Of a stretch of DNA of 64,000 nucleotides, positions 33,588 through 46,765 are shown in pieces. The notes beneath the pieces were generated by a model, which was not told the DNA's origin, ran no database searches, and worked only from the letters and a program-made list of their open reading frames with translations. The position numbers and the translations under genes are program-made. The stretch's first letter is position 1, and each line of letters opens with the position of its first letter. The DNA is from Selaginella tamariscina (lineage: Eukaryota; Streptophyta; Lycopodiopsida; Selaginellales; Selaginellaceae): NCBI GenBank assembly GCA_003024785.1, contig PUQB01000206.1, forward strand, positions 62,001 through 126,000. The letters run 5' to 3'.

Positions 33588-34720
33588 ATGCCTCCACTTA
33601 GCGAAGAAGGTGAGGCTCTGCAGCCGATTTCCAAGAGCAGGCGGCGGGAGAAGGTGATTCTGGACAATGTACATGGGAACATATGCGTAAAGCCGGTGGG
33701 TATTGATTTGTTTCTGCTTTTTCGCAGCTCAGTTTGCAGTCATCGACTCGCTTGAGTTCCAGAGGTATGTCATATCTCTTAGGCATTCATAAACATATAT
33801 ACAATTTATATGATAAGAACTAACGGTTTATCAGATTACAGCAGCTCGGGCTGTGCTACTTGGTATAGTACACTCACGATATGAACACTCTCTGAGCGTT
33901 TACGAGCTCGCTTACAGAGAACTGTGAGTAACTAATCCGTTCTTTATTTTGATTTAAATTTGATTCTTTAGAAAATAACTGATGTTTTATAATTCTGTTG
34001 GGATTGTTTTCAGTTGCGGGAGTTAGATATTACTAAATCAGATATCACCACTGTAAGCTTAGTTGGTAAGAAACTATCTGATTAACCTGGCAAGACATAT
34101 GCCTACTTATGTATTTATGTTTATGGGGTTGTCAGGGTCCATTCAGTCACGAATTTCTCCGTCGTGTTAACCCAGGAAACAAAATTATATATAACGCGTG
34201 CGTGCGTGTCTTGTGTGCGTTGCGTGCGTGTGTGAGCAATATATGTTATCTTGCTTAGCATTATTGTCTAACACACGCATACAACACACCTGCATGTTTT
34301 TAGTACCAGATAATTGGTTTGTATACTTTTTTACAGGAAATGTGCTGACCATATTAGAGATAAATACCACACTGATATTGCAACGAGGAGAGAAAGTACA
34401 TATTATCAATTAATTATTTAACTAATTAACTACTTACTCAGCAAATCGGCTGCAATATCTGGAAGCACGAATGGATATGGTTTTGTTAATGTAAGCATGT
34501 TCAAATTAGATTTAATATTAAATTAGTAACTATTTATTATCTGTCTTGTGTTGACCTCATCTTGTGTATATCCTACGTAAAATATATTAAATATTTTATT
34601 CAATAATGTAAAAGTAATAATTTCTGTTTTTATGTCAGTCATATGCTATAAGGCTTTTCTTTCTATATCGTTGCGAATGGACGAAATGCAATGTCTATTA
34701 CACGACGAGAGAGAGAGAGA
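33588..34720 (+). pseudogene. SAMHD1-like HD-domain hydrolase, broken
   Basis: SAMHD1 relatives are metal-dependent dNTP triphosphohydrolases. From the ATG at 33,588 the frame reads MPPLSEEGEAL, then KVILDNVHGNI; AVIDSLEFQR ends the next block at about 33,765. LQQLGLCYLV and SRYEHSLSVYELAYREL lie at 33,838-33,922. LRELDITKSDITTVSLV is at 34,016-34,065, GPFSHEFLRRVNPG at about 34,137-34,180, ADHIRDKYHTDIATRRE at about 34,340 and FYIVANGRNAM at about 34,660. These follow the SAMHD1 order exactly (FEHSLGV, HDxGHGPFSH, DHIVD, FLYEIVANGRNGID). The exon that should carry the HD pair just before GPFSH is missing, and there are frame changes, so it cannot be an active hydrolase. The C-terminal half is not found. 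Confidence 0.83.
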
Positions 34721-34729
34721 GATGTACTA

Positions 34730-35990
34730 CAATATGCAGTTACAACAATAGGAAAGTATAAAATTGTATCACTCGCGTGAATGTTCTTGTAACATGTGTG
34801 TGCGTATACCATTGCATGGTATAGATATTACGTGTATACATATTTCTCTAATCGAAACAACATATAAATGTGTGTGTCCGTGTTATTAGTCTATGCACAC
34901 ACATACACACGCACGCACACACAATGTACCTGCATGTGTGAACCAAGAGATGCCTCCACGATCTCGGAAACGACAGAAAACTGGCCGTTGATGTAATGCA
35001 ATCTAGAACTGCCACTTGGGAATTTTGGGAACGGATGGGGGAGCTGTGATGTCCTCTTGCATAGATCTAGTTTAACGATAATTGCGATTACTATCCCAAT
35101 TAAATTTCGAGGCTAAGAAAGCTTTTTGGGGTTTATGGATGCTGTCTGGCATAAACTGCATACACATATATGTGTGTTTGTATGTGTACATGGAGTATAT
35201 AGAGTACATATGCATATAATAATAATACATATGCATGTATAAATACATGTATAACTTGTGTGAATGTGTATGCATATAATATAATAGGTTTTTCAATCAG
35301 ATACATATAGATTATGTCTATTAATGTATACTTAATTTCTTACAATAAAATTAAACAATTGTTTTCTTATAGAGTATGATGTGCATATATATGTATATGA
35401 GTTTTTTTGGCTGGCAAACGGTTAATCCTGGCCCTTCAAATTCACGGGATGCATAGTGGACCGGTAGATGGGCATATTCGTGTTCAATGTGCAGTGGACA
35501 TTGGGTACGTAGTTTAATAAAATGTTATTAACACACACATGACAATTTATTACTATTCTTAATGTTAATAGTTTATTGAAATTTTTAATATTGATGACTC
35601 TATGTGTAATGATGAGAGTTTATAAAAATTGCACTTTTAAACATGTATTGTAACATTCCCCAATAATATTACTTATGCGTATATACGTAAATATTCGTAT
35701 GTAAGTATACTTCATCCTTAACTTTGCTAGTTTAATTTGTAATCATAATAATAATATAAATTCAAGATACTCCATGTTATATAATCAAAACCTTAATATA
35801 TGAAATATTTTACCCTATAAGATAACGACTCATGTTTTTTTAATAAAACCATTGATAAAAATATTATTTGATAGTGTATCATTAATTCAATTTAGTAAAA
35901 TATAAAAATAATTATGAACGTTAGCCTAAAGTGGATATACATGGTTTTGAAAACTTATTTATATATAAATAAAAGTTTAGGGTTAGGATT
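34730..35990. other. AT-rich stretch, no gene recognised
   Basis: This lies between the HD-hydrolase and bZIP relics. A short open stretch at about 35,405-35,515 begins FFGWQTVNPGPSNSR in one frame and lies after a splice-like site. It may be a lost exon of either neighbour, but I cannot place it. Confidence 0.4.
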
Positions 35991-36522
35991 TCGCGTTAGG
36001 GTTCATCAGAACAGGGCATTTTAACAGATCGATCCAGTAAAGAACATCGCCCAAGATCATGGATGTTTGAGCGATTTTCTAAGATCGTGTTGTTTTCATC
36101 GATTTGCAGCGCTTTGAGGTGGAGTTCAATTCAGGTTCTGGAACAGGGTATTCCATGTTGTTTCATCTATCTTTCAACAACAGGGATTTGTAAGCACTCT
36201 GAGGTCGAGTTTGAAGATTGCACTAGATAAGGATTGGGTCTCACTTTTGTTGCATAATTCATCCAATTTTAATCTAGATGATCTGACGGAATGCCCTGAA
36301 CCAGTTCTTCCCTCCGTACCTTCTCCCAGTAGCGATGCCGCTTAGCGGAAATTCGACAAGTCAAGACGATAATTTGTAAGTTTTATAACTAATATATAAT
36401 GTGTGCCGCACGCACTATACACACCCTATAACCTGTAGTTGCAAGTTAACCAAGTCGTACGGCTTAGGTGAGAGTAAGAGGGAAGGTAAATATGGCCCGG
36501 AAACTACTATATGTGTAGTGTA

Positions 36523-36527
<5 letters not shown>

Positions 36528-36575
<48 letters not shown>
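36528..36575. repeat. (TA)n microsatellite
   Basis: About 20 TA units inside an intron of the bZIP relic, followed by (TG)n at 36,605-36,620. The open frame across it is low-complexity. Confidence 0.9.
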
Positions 36576-36579
<4 letters not shown>

Positions 36580-38233
36580 TTGTATGTATGTACATTTGTA
36601 TATATGTGTGTGTGTGTATGAAAAAAAAAAAACAACGATATACAGTTTTGCTTGTATAGTCATATTTATGCAATTCATAACCAGTATTCATTATATTTTA
36701 TCTTTGCCGCGAGGGTGAGCTTTGATTTTTCTATAGCTGAAGGTATATGATATAAAAAGAGATAACATATGCAGGATACAGACCATAATCTAAGATTTTC
36801 AACAACTTATCTCTTAGTCTCTTTTATAATTCATGTGTGGATTTCTTTTAAGGTGTTCTGGTGAAGAAGCTGGATCAGGAACTGAGCAATGTAAATCAGA
36901 AGAAGGGTGAAGAGAGGAAGAAGAAGCAAACTGCTTCTCACCCTTCTTCATCAGGTGAATCTAACTCACACCAATCGGAGAGGTAATTTTTTAAAACATA
37001 TGTATGATATGTGCATATGTATATGTTGTGATACGTAAAAGCATGCAACACGCAAGCCTCATATCAAAGAGGGTCAACTTGGGAAGCGAAAGATTGAGTT
37101 CCTTGATGAGGAAAAGGTCAAAGTCGAGGGAGAAATTGACAAGGAGGAAGAGAAGAGAGAAGCAAGGTCTGTTAAACTTATTATAATTTATCTTTATACT
37201 ATTATCATAATATCAGTATGTATGGCACGTGTATCTTATCTTTATTTTGTAACAGGTTATGAGGAACAGAGAGAGTGCACAGGTATCAAGGCAACGTAAA
37301 AAGGCAGATTTAGAGGAGCGGGGTAGAGCTTGAAACGCTACAGTTGATACGGTTAGTCTAATCAGTGTGAGAATGTAAACCTACTAATCAGCTGACAACA
37401 AAAGGGGGCGGCCTTCTCCTGTTGGTATGCCTGTGCACCCTTATCCTACTACTTATACGGCCAACTTCCACTGCTAGTTCCAATACCTCGACTTAAGACT
37501 CAGGTACTGTGTGTATGTGTGTTTCGAATAAGAAATATGATATTTAGTAAGTTATATTACATTTAATATACATTATCTCTCATACATATTGTGTAGGCTT
37601 TGTATGCAAACCATATAACATACTGGTGTTGATCATATGTGTATTAGCATAGCTGCTTTCTTTTTATTGTTTCTTTGCCGTTGCATTGCTTTAGGTACGG
37701 TCTTGTATTCTGTAATACTTAAATTTGTCACAAGTTAATCTTCGTACTTTTTATTATGTAACCACGTCATGAATTTAGTGATCAGTGTTGTATATACACA
37801 GATACGTCATATTGTGGCTCACATATAATATTTCATATACTAACCATGTGATAATTGTGTAGTACAAAACGTGCAAAAGGAAGAGACCCGGGAAAGACAA
37901 AGACGTTGGCAAGTTTTGCAGCTCTGGGATTGTTATTCTTCATGTTCCTCTTCTTCCCGGGAATTCCCAGATATCCCAGAATTCGTATAGTACAGTTATA
38001 CGGTCTGGAGATTTGGTATCAAATAGGATAGGTGGAACAGTTTTAATGAGTATTAACGATGATAACTGGGAAAGGGTAGCCGTTGGATGTGATGAAAATG
38101 GGCGGTAGGGGTGGATGAATCGTGTGTTCCCTGCGAACGTGAGCACGTATGGAAATCCGACTAGTAGGTTCCCAACTTCTCTGATACTCCCAAGAGACAA
38201 CAAGGTGTGTGTGTAATATAAAATTACGGATGA

Positions 38234-38348
38234 TCCAGATAATCTAGACAAAGATTATCTGGATTTACTACTAACTTCTCTCTCTCTCACACACACACAC
38301 ACGTGTGTGTGTGTGTGACACGTGTGTGTGTGTGAGAGAGAGAGAGGG
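38234..38348. repeat. Two adjacent palindromes, one of mixed microsatellites
   Basis: First, CCAGATAATCT/AGATTATCTGG with a 6-bp loop (38,234-38,263). Then (CT)n(CA)n CGTGTG...CACGTG (TG)n(AG)n at 38,278-38,348, an almost perfect inverted repeat of about 70 bp. Confidence 0.85.
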
Positions 38349-40349
38349 GAGAGATTTTGAATACTTATAGTTTTGTATTTTTCTATTTTTAGGCAACATA
38401 AGCGCGCGTCAATATATAATTTTCAGGTAGTGAAGGTGGATGGGGATTTTACAAGCACTATTAGCAGGGGAAAACAGCGGAGAAGAATGTTCCAGCGTTG
38501 AGAAGTCAATCTGAAGATGCGTGAGCTCTTCTTAACAATGCTTTACCCCTCTGGATGAGGATGTTCATACTCAACAGCAGATCCTCAGCGATCTTGGAGG
38601 TATTATGCTTACTGTACATATACACATGCAAGCATAGATAGTACATATACATGCATAGTTTGTCTGCATGTACGATCGATAAGTGTACATAAGACGTATA
38701 CAGCGACAGACACCTGAAAATGCAATCAGAACCGATTGCTTATATATTTCGCTGTTATGAGAGAGGATGTATATCCGAATATAGTTATGTTTCTATGTAT
38801 ACATTATGTGATTCATGGTGGATATATTTTTCAGGAACTGTGTTTAGCACGGGATGTGTAGCAAGGTGTTTCAATTTCAGTAAACTCTAATCCGCGGGAC
38901 ACAGCAACAGCATCTTCTCCAGTAAAAAGAACGGATCGTCGAATTTTGACGGCTGTCCCTCTCCCTTCTTCAAAAGAAACCCAAGGGAAAGAAGTACAAC
39001 ACATCTTCATCAGATTCCTAATCGTCAAGGTGAAGTATATCCACGTGTGTGTGTCTGCGAGCCTTCGCTCTATATCTCTCTTTCATATGTCACGCTCAAC
39101 ATATATTTATGTATAAATATCAGATAGAGCATGTCTTATATTATAGGTATAAGCGTATATATGTGCTGTTTAGATATGTATATGTCTATGGTTATGCAGA
39201 TTATTAGATGTATATGTATAATGCATACACTATATTATTATGTTGTGTGTGTGTGTGTTTAATTGGATCTCTGTTTTGAAACAGGGAATCTTCTTCTTCG
39301 CTGGTGGTATCAATATTTGCGGATCAGGCTCGCATTTTTGTTGTGGTGTTCGTCGATAGTGTGAACTCTTGCATTTCCTGTAATCCAGGGACAGGTATTT
39401 ATATAACTTAAATTATAAGTAAACATGTATAATTCAGTAACTATGGTGTATTATGTAGGTATGGTAAGAGTGATATATTATGTATATGATATTGGTTCGT
39501 TACATATCTACTTCTCACACGCACGCTTTAGGTACAAATCCAACTCCCACAAAGTGGAGAAGTTGAGGTTAACTAACTGACCATAATATAACGAAATATA
39601 ATATTTAGCTGTGAGGGGAGCTTAAACAGTTTATATTATATAAAATAGATTATTTTTATACATTACTTAAACATAATACAGAATGGTCCTTTTGTGAATA
39701 AATTAGACTGGTTTCAATCAACTTCTCCACTCTGGGCCTGGATTCATTGTCTGATATCAAAGGGACTAAATAAGGTATGTAGAAGCGTGTGTCTGCGTGT
39801 GTGCGTTTGATATGAAATGTTACTTGCTCTGAGGCTTAATATCTTTGCCACCTCCAAATCTCTTCTTCCCATTGAAAAGGCATAGCCTCTTCCTGAAATC
39901 AAATTGTATACAAACACTTATACTTAATCTAAACAAATAGACTCTGTCTAAGCTAGAACTTTGGCGCTAGAATCAAACAGTGACCCAACTTTGAGTAGTG
40001 TTAACATGATTAGCATTCTTAAGCGAATACTTATATTAATTATATCTTATAAAAAATCTATTTTACATTTAGTATTACATTTTGATACTAAATCACGTAT
40101 TATCCGTATTCTATAAAGATCACAGAATCAAATATACATTATGAAGTTTCAACTGTTTGTTTGAGTATGATTATTTATTAATGACTTTAATAGACACACA
40201 CATAGAAATCAATATTTGTGAAGTGCATTTAAAACCATAACTATATTACTACATCATAATTTACATAATTTAGGATAACATTTGTCATTAATTTTAAGAA
40301 ATACTTTAATTTTTTAATATATTTTAGTTTTTTTTATATTTTAGTTTTT

Positions 40350-40920
40350 TCTAAGTTATGTTTTTACATTAATGTGTTTTCTTTTTTTCTTTCGGTCTAC
40401 TCTTTTTACTTTTTAATGTTTGAGTTATTTGTAATAAGAAATATAATACTTGTTTTACAAATGTATTTACAATTACCATTGTATGTTATTGAAATTAACT
40501 TTTCACATTATTAATAAATTATTATAAATAAATAAACATTGTTGCATGTAGAATAAATTAATATAAAGTTTTTATTTGGTGTGCTTATGATATTATGTGT
40601 GTAGAAATAATTAATATAAACATTGTATGTTTATTGATATTATGTATATAAGATACAACTGTCAATAGTGATTTATAAAATTTAATGTGTTTTTTTTTGT
40701 GTTTCTTAATTTTAATACATTAGTCTTTTATTTTTATTAATGTTTGAGATTCTATCATAAAAAATGTAATTTTATTTATAAACATATTTATAATTAATAT
40801 TTGCATGTTTCTAAACATTGTTCTCACATCATTAATAAATTAATATAAATTACTTATTTTTATGCATGAAAAAAAATAATATAAAGTTTTTGTGCTTTTT
40901 GATATTATGTATGTTAATAA
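40350..40920. repeat. Diverged tandem duplication, about 320-bp period
   Basis: Two direct copies share ATTAATGTGTTT, TTTTAATGTTTGAG, ATTTACAATTA, CACATTATTAATAAATTA, AATTAATATAAAGTTTTT and TGTGCTTATGATATTATGTGTGT in the same order. Confidence 0.7.
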
Positions 40921-41069
40921 TGGTTACATGATTTATATATAAGTGCAATGTGTATATCTTCTTAATGAACAATAGGTGCACATGACAAATATAAAATATA
41001 TAATGTCATATAACTATATATATAACTTACTTTTGTTATTGAGTTCATAAGTAAAGTGTGCAAGATATA

Positions 41070-42440
41070 TAATTGATCATATTAATAATCTTTAAAATAT
41101 TTTTAAACTAACAAGTAATATTAATGAGAGAAAGAGAGAAACATTATATTATTTAATAAAGTTAATTAGTTTTAATTATAAATTCTATACATAATTTTAA
41201 AAAAAAATTAAAAGTAAAAACATGTTAAAAATATATATTATGTGTTATTTGTTTTTCGAGAAAGTAAAATTTAAAATATTTAAAAAAATGATATTAAAAA
41301 TAAGTTGTATACTTATTGTTTTATTTATTTCTTTTATTCATTATTGATCAAAAAGATTTTTAATCTTAAATTATTTAATCTTTGAAAAAAAATATTTTAA
41401 TATTATATATTGTGAAAGAGATAAAATTTACAACATTGCTCTTTTGAATTTTTATAAACAAAATAATTTTTATAATTAAAAAATTACATTACAAAATAAA
41501 TATACCTATAATAGATTTGACACATGTAAAAATTTAGGTTCTTTGATTATAATATTATTAAAATTGATTAAATTATTTTAGACGTGATTCAAATTATACT
41601 AAATTAACTTAATTTTGTTTATATATAATACTTACAATAAAATATTATAATAATAAGAATTATAATATTTAAAAGCTTATGAGAAATCATGAATTTTAAT
41701 TAAATTATTATAAATTCTCATAATATAATAATTCATATATAATCGATTATGTGAAGATATACATCTAATTTTTAAGATTAAATAACAATATTAGGGTTTA
41801 TGGTTTTTAAGAATTATAATTTTTTGATGTTGCAATAATTTATGCAAACATGCATAAATCAATTTAGACATAAATTTAATATGGTCTAATTTGTGTTAAA
41901 TGTGGTTTAAACCATGACTTAATTATTTTATTAACATTATCATTAAAGAATTTAAATTTTCACGTACATTGGATTTTATTTTTACAAAGTAATGTAATTT
42001 GATAATTATGAAAATTATTTTGTTATAAAAGTTCAAATAAGTAATGTTGTAAATTTATTTCTTTACAATATGTAGTATTGAAATATTTTTTAAATAATAA
42101 ACAATTTAAGCAACACTAAAGAACAAAGTAAACAAAATAATAAGAGAGAAGTAAATCAAGTATACAACCCATTTTTTATTATTTAATTTTCTTTTAATAT
42201 TTTAATTTTTCTATTTATTTTCTTAAAAAGGAGAATAGTTTTAAGTACTTAACACACACACATATATATGTATTTTTAACATGTTTTACTTTTGTTTTTG
42301 TAAATTATATACATAATTTATAGTTAAATCAATCCATTTTTTATTAAATAATATAATGTTTCTCTATTTTTGAATAGCTTCTCTCGTTAATATTACTTGT
42401 TAATTTAAAAATATTTTACTAACTATTGATATAGTCAGGT
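41070..42440. repeat. Large AT-rich inverted repeat (foldback)
   Basis: The left arm (about 41,070-41,640) and the right arm (about 41,880-42,440) match in inverse over most of their length: AACAAGTAATATTAA.GAGAGAA, GAGAAACATTATATTATTTAATAAA, AAAACATGTTAAAAATA, ATTTACAACATT.CT.TTTGAA and AATTCTTT.AT.ATAAT. The loop is about 240 bp. It has no coding capacity and could be a decayed foldback transposon. Confidence 0.75.
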
Positions 42441-42879
42441 ACTAATGTACTTACTATGCAAGTATACCAATCGTGTGTATGTATACGTGCATAGTAAGTG
42501 TACACGTTTATATGTATATGTTAATATATGCTTTGATGTTTAGGATTTAATTCTAATTTTATGGTATTTAATTTGTTTTTGCAGGTCTTTTATGCTAAAT
42601 GCAACGCTAGCTGAGGCCGAAAATTTGACTCATGGTGTTGTAAGGACCTTCTCGGCGTAGAAATGGACATTACCAACTATAGCCAAATTTAATTCTCCTC
42701 TATGTATTTAAGTAAAAGATGCTTATATGCATATCAAATGTAAAAAGCAATTTCATGATTAAAAATTAATATTTATGATTTATTATTCATTTAAAATATA
42801 TAAAATTAAATATTCAGTGTGCACACAAGGATATTTAAATGTTTTATCATTAAATTTCTTAAAACTAATTTTTAAATAA

Positions 42880-43220
42880 TAAATTAAAAGTTTAACATTT
42901 TATAAGATCTAAACAATAACTATACTATTCAAACACAGATATTAATTAATGCCAATATATTATAAAATATACTTATATACATGTGTTTGCTATATATGAG
43001 ACACTCACATACATACATACAATTGCATGTATACAATGTTAAATTATAATCCTTGCTCATGAGACAACATCTGTGTCAAACGTTTTTTAATGTGCCCCTT
43101 GTGTGCATATGTTGAAATGAGGAGTTTCACGAATACATGTTGTTATCAAATTTGAATAGATGCGAATTCACAGTGAAATTATGTATTACCGTGTTCTAAG
43201 AGACAGTACCCTTGCATATA
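42880..43220 (+). repeat. Interspersed repeat family R1, direct partial copy
   Basis: AAAAGTTTAACATTTTATAAG, ATATTAATTAATGCCA and, at the end, GCGAATTCACAGTGAAATTATG and TCTAAGAGACAGTACC; shorter than the copy at 30,870. Confidence 0.7.
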
Positions 43221-43508
43221 TATATATGTAATATATGTAATATTGTAAGTCAAATATTCATTTATAGATGATGTATTTCTATTTAAACAATTAACCAGCG
43301 TTTAATATATATTGTTTTTTAAAAGGTAGGGTTCATTTATAAATGAAATGTAATGTTTATTTGCTAACTTAAATGCATTTTCAGTGTTTCGTCATGGTGT
43401 AATTTTACAAACACGGACCATAATTGAAAAGTTATAACCACCTTATTAATAATAAATACGTGACAGTGTTTATTTCTTATTGTTTCAAAGAGTACACTCG
43501 CGCGCGTG

Positions 43509-43509
43509 T

Positions 43510-43602
<93 letters not shown>
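43509..43602. repeat. (CT)n-(TA)n compound microsatellite
   Basis: About 33 CT units then about 13 TA units. The Ser-Leu repeat frames here are artefacts. Confidence 0.95.
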
Positions 43603-43605
<3 letters not shown>

Positions 43606-43609
43606 CACT

Positions 43610-44760
43610 TAGTTGTCTTTAATCAAAACCTTTTTATTCACAAGGGGGGAAGAAGCTACGTTTGAAGCCACACAAGAATTACTTACGTTTTAATATATCT
43701 TACAGTAACAAAAAGTTCGACCTACTCAGCTACCATAACTAAACGCGTATATTTTCTGAACTAATGTAAACTCATTTGTTTTTAACCTTGGATTACATCC
43801 TGCATATGAGGCATTGTTTAATAGATTATATATGCATTTGCTCACACACACACACACATATACGTATACATACACACACACAGACATATACATACATACA
43901 TACATACATGTATGTATTTGTATATATGTATGCATAAAAGTCTAGATTTGAAACTCAAGTTTGCTAATTGACAATCGACAAACTATGAGTTAATCTTATA
44001 TTTGTTTTTATAACACAAATGCATACAACGATCGACTACTGTATAGAAAGTACATAGAACTGGAAAATGTTAAAACAAATTTGTTATCAAAATTAAATTG
44101 GAATTTCATTTGATCTTGCAAATATTAATTAATTAATATGTTAAATAACTACCCTTGTTTTTGAAATTAAGTGTTTATGTATATATGGAGTGTGTGTGTG
44201 TGTGAGAGAGAGAGTTCCACCAATATGTAACACTTTTAAAGAATTCATTAGGTCCTTCACAACGCTACGCTTAAAGTTTCTAGTTAAATCCTCGTGTATG
44301 TATGTACATATACAAATCATACATGTGCAGCCAGTTACGTGTGCATTCGTGTTTATAAACATGTATTTATAAAGATGAAACCTCGGACTGGTCCATGAGA
44401 AATAGCCTATTGATTAAACATCCAATTGCCTTCCCATGGAACCTGATGTAAAAGCTTAGTCTTGTAGCACAAACATTTGAAGTATGTATATGGGTGTTTA
44501 TAAGTGTGTGTGTGTTACTAATACTTATAGAAGTGCAGCATATGTATTTGTGCTCAACACATATACACGTAGAGCGTCGCCTTCACTACTAACCAATGAT
44601 ATATAGGTTACTGCCACCAACAACACCTCCACCACCTCTTCTGCAGAAAGATATATAGCTTTCGGCCTATACATGTGGATCGTATGTGAATAAATGTTGA
44701 CAGTTGTATTTCTCCCACATACCCTATATCTGTCCGTATTCTACAAAGCCCGCAGAATTA
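43610..44760. other. No gene seen
   Basis: AT-rich sequence with short CA, TA and CATA repeats (43,840-43,930). Confidence 0.6.
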
Positions 44761-44765
44761 GATAA

Positions 44766-44804
44766 CACACCACACACACACACAACCACACACACACACA
44801 CACA

Positions 44805-44860
<56 letters not shown>
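44766..44860. repeat. (CA)n-(TA)n compound microsatellite
   Basis: CA units to 44,808 followed by about 25 TA units. Confidence 0.95.
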
Positions 44861-44861
<1 letters not shown>

Positions 44862-44869
44862 TAATATAT

Positions 44870-46730
44870 ATAAAAAAAATATAATATAATATACAAAGTT
44901 TGTCCTATTGTATAATTAATCATATTATGTATGTTATTAAGTTTTTCATGCCATGTTTATTTATTCAACAATCTCCTTGGATTCACATGCTGCATATGAG
45001 TTCTATTGACTGCATTATGTAATAAAATATCCTTAGGAACATGCATTGCCCACACATAAATATATATATATATATACATACACCATTATAACTTGTATAT
45101 ATTATGTATATATATTTTGCGTAAGTTTGCTGAATGAAAATCACCGAGGGGGTTAAAATGTCAATTGAGTCGATCTTGTATCCTTTCATATGCTTTTACT
45201 TGTACGCAAATGCACACACACACGTATGTATAAATAATAGACACAAAGGTGAATGCTATATGAATTAGCACCTTTAGAAACCTATATCTACTTATACACA
45301 TGCAGCATATGTGTGTGTGTGTGTGTGTGTGTCTACATTTAACACCATTTTGAGGTAGCATATTTATGTCATTTTTACTATCTACTGTGTTGGTTTTGAA
45401 ATATATTCTTATAAATTAATTGTTTTTCTAATGTTTTATTTCTTTGAATTTCCAAAATGAAAATTTATTCAAATGCCTATAATTTGAAATATTATATGCT
45501 CTTATCAATATATAAATGAATATATATATATATTTCTGACCTGTTTCTATTTAAATATGGTTATGAACATAGATTATTTCAAATCTCTTTCATCGTTTTA
45601 ATTTCAAAAAAGAAAAAAGAATTCAAAAGAACATACTTTTTGCAATATAATTTATACATTGTTTAAAATCTGTCTCTATCTAATGGACCAATAGAAATTA
45701 ATTATAAACATAGACTATATGTTTATGCATTATTTCAAATTTATCTCATCGTTTTAAATCTCTTTTACTCGATATGTTATTTCAAATAATTTTTACCTTA
45801 TTAATTTATAAATATAATTTTATATCCTCTCCTTGTGTGACTAAATAGTAATTTATTTCTTTTATCTTCTTAATTTCAATAAAAATAAATTTTAAAAATG
45901 ATTATAAACATAAATTATAATTCCATATATTATTTAACTTTCTTCTTGTAGAAGCTTTGAAATACAGCAACCAAGCACTACACTCATTCACACACACACA
46001 CACACATTCCTTAAATGATCACCGTGGCCGAATGTCCCATCCCCAAAGGAGAAAATCTGCCCTGTTAACTTATAAGTACTATGTGCCAAGGTCCCGCAAA
46101 TGCATGTATCAGCACGGGTGTAGACCGTATGTATATGAACGTGTGTTTAGTTATTACACACACACACAATAGAGAGAGAGAGAGAGAGTGTGTGTGTGTG
46201 TGTTCAACTATACACTATCTACGGAATAGGAGGGATGAGCCTGGGAGGGGAAAAGTCAATATGAACACCTCCACTGGATTCCTCCCTCCCAAGTGTAAAC
46301 TTCCCCTTTCTTAGATATAAGTGCGGCATGTCAAACTCCACAAGCTATTCCTTAACTGTGTTCAAGGGCTTCGGCAGATATGCATCATTCACTAAACGAA
46401 AAGAAAAAGACTTAAACATATATAATATTTAGAATGCACACACACACACAGTTATAAGTTCAAACAAAATTAAATTATTTTGCATATATATTGTTATCCG
46501 TAATACATATGTTGTATGGTATATTTAATTTAATAAACTCACAGCATTATGCATGTACACAGTCAGCATACATATAAATGTTATATATGCATAAGTCTGC
46601 ACTCGAGCTATATACACACACTATCTGCTGCTGGTCCACTGGTATATAAACTGCAAACACTACAATATAGATATATTATTTAAAAGCTATAACCCAAAAA
46701 TACTAAAACTTCATCACCGGAAACGTCACA
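44870..46730. other. No gene recognised
   Basis: AT-rich sequence with (CA)n at 45,985-46,008, (AG)n-(TG)n at 46,170-46,203 and other short repeats. A patch at about 46,215-46,320 has more even composition but only a short frame. Confidence 0.55.
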
Positions 46731-46765
46731 CATAAGTGTGTGTATACACATATAGGAGGGGGAGC

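Larger units (their letters stand above)
36180..39400 (+). pseudogene. Group-B bZIP factor (bZIP17/28/49-like), broken
   Basis: These factors are held in the ER membrane, cut by site-1 and site-2 proteases under stress and then activate chaperone genes. Visible in order are an acidic N-terminal segment NFNLDDLTECPEPVLPSVPS (36,268-36,330), a KKGEERKKKQTASHPSSSG exon (36,855-36,982) and HIKEGQLGKRK...EEEKREAR (37,050-37,166). Then come the basic region RLMRNRESAQVSRQRKKADLEE and zipper start (37,257-37,350), LLVPIPRLKTQ (37,472-37,503), and KTKTLASFAALGLLFFMFLF (about 37,897-37,965), the transmembrane helix. Lumenal segments SVNSNPRDTATASSPVKRTDRRIL (in part; 38,876-38,950) and RIFVVVFVDSVNSC (39,330-39,372) complete it. 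Frame changes occur in the zipper and elsewhere, and a stop precedes the lumenal part. Introns are AT-rich with microsatellites. A telo-box-like TTAGGGTT pair precedes it near 35,980. Confidence 0.87.
39600..42560. other. Very AT-rich island, no gene seen
   Basis: Base composition is clearly more AT-rich than the flanks, with no coding frame of note. It contains the direct duplication at 40,350-40,920 and the foldback at 41,070-42,440, described separately. Downstream at about 42,586-42,660 a splice-like TTTTTGCAG is followed by a short frame SFMLNATLAEAENLTHGVVR, which I cannot assign. Confidence 0.6.

Noticed and set aside
43424-43665. Ser-Leu repeat proteins
   Set aside because: Microsatellite translation.
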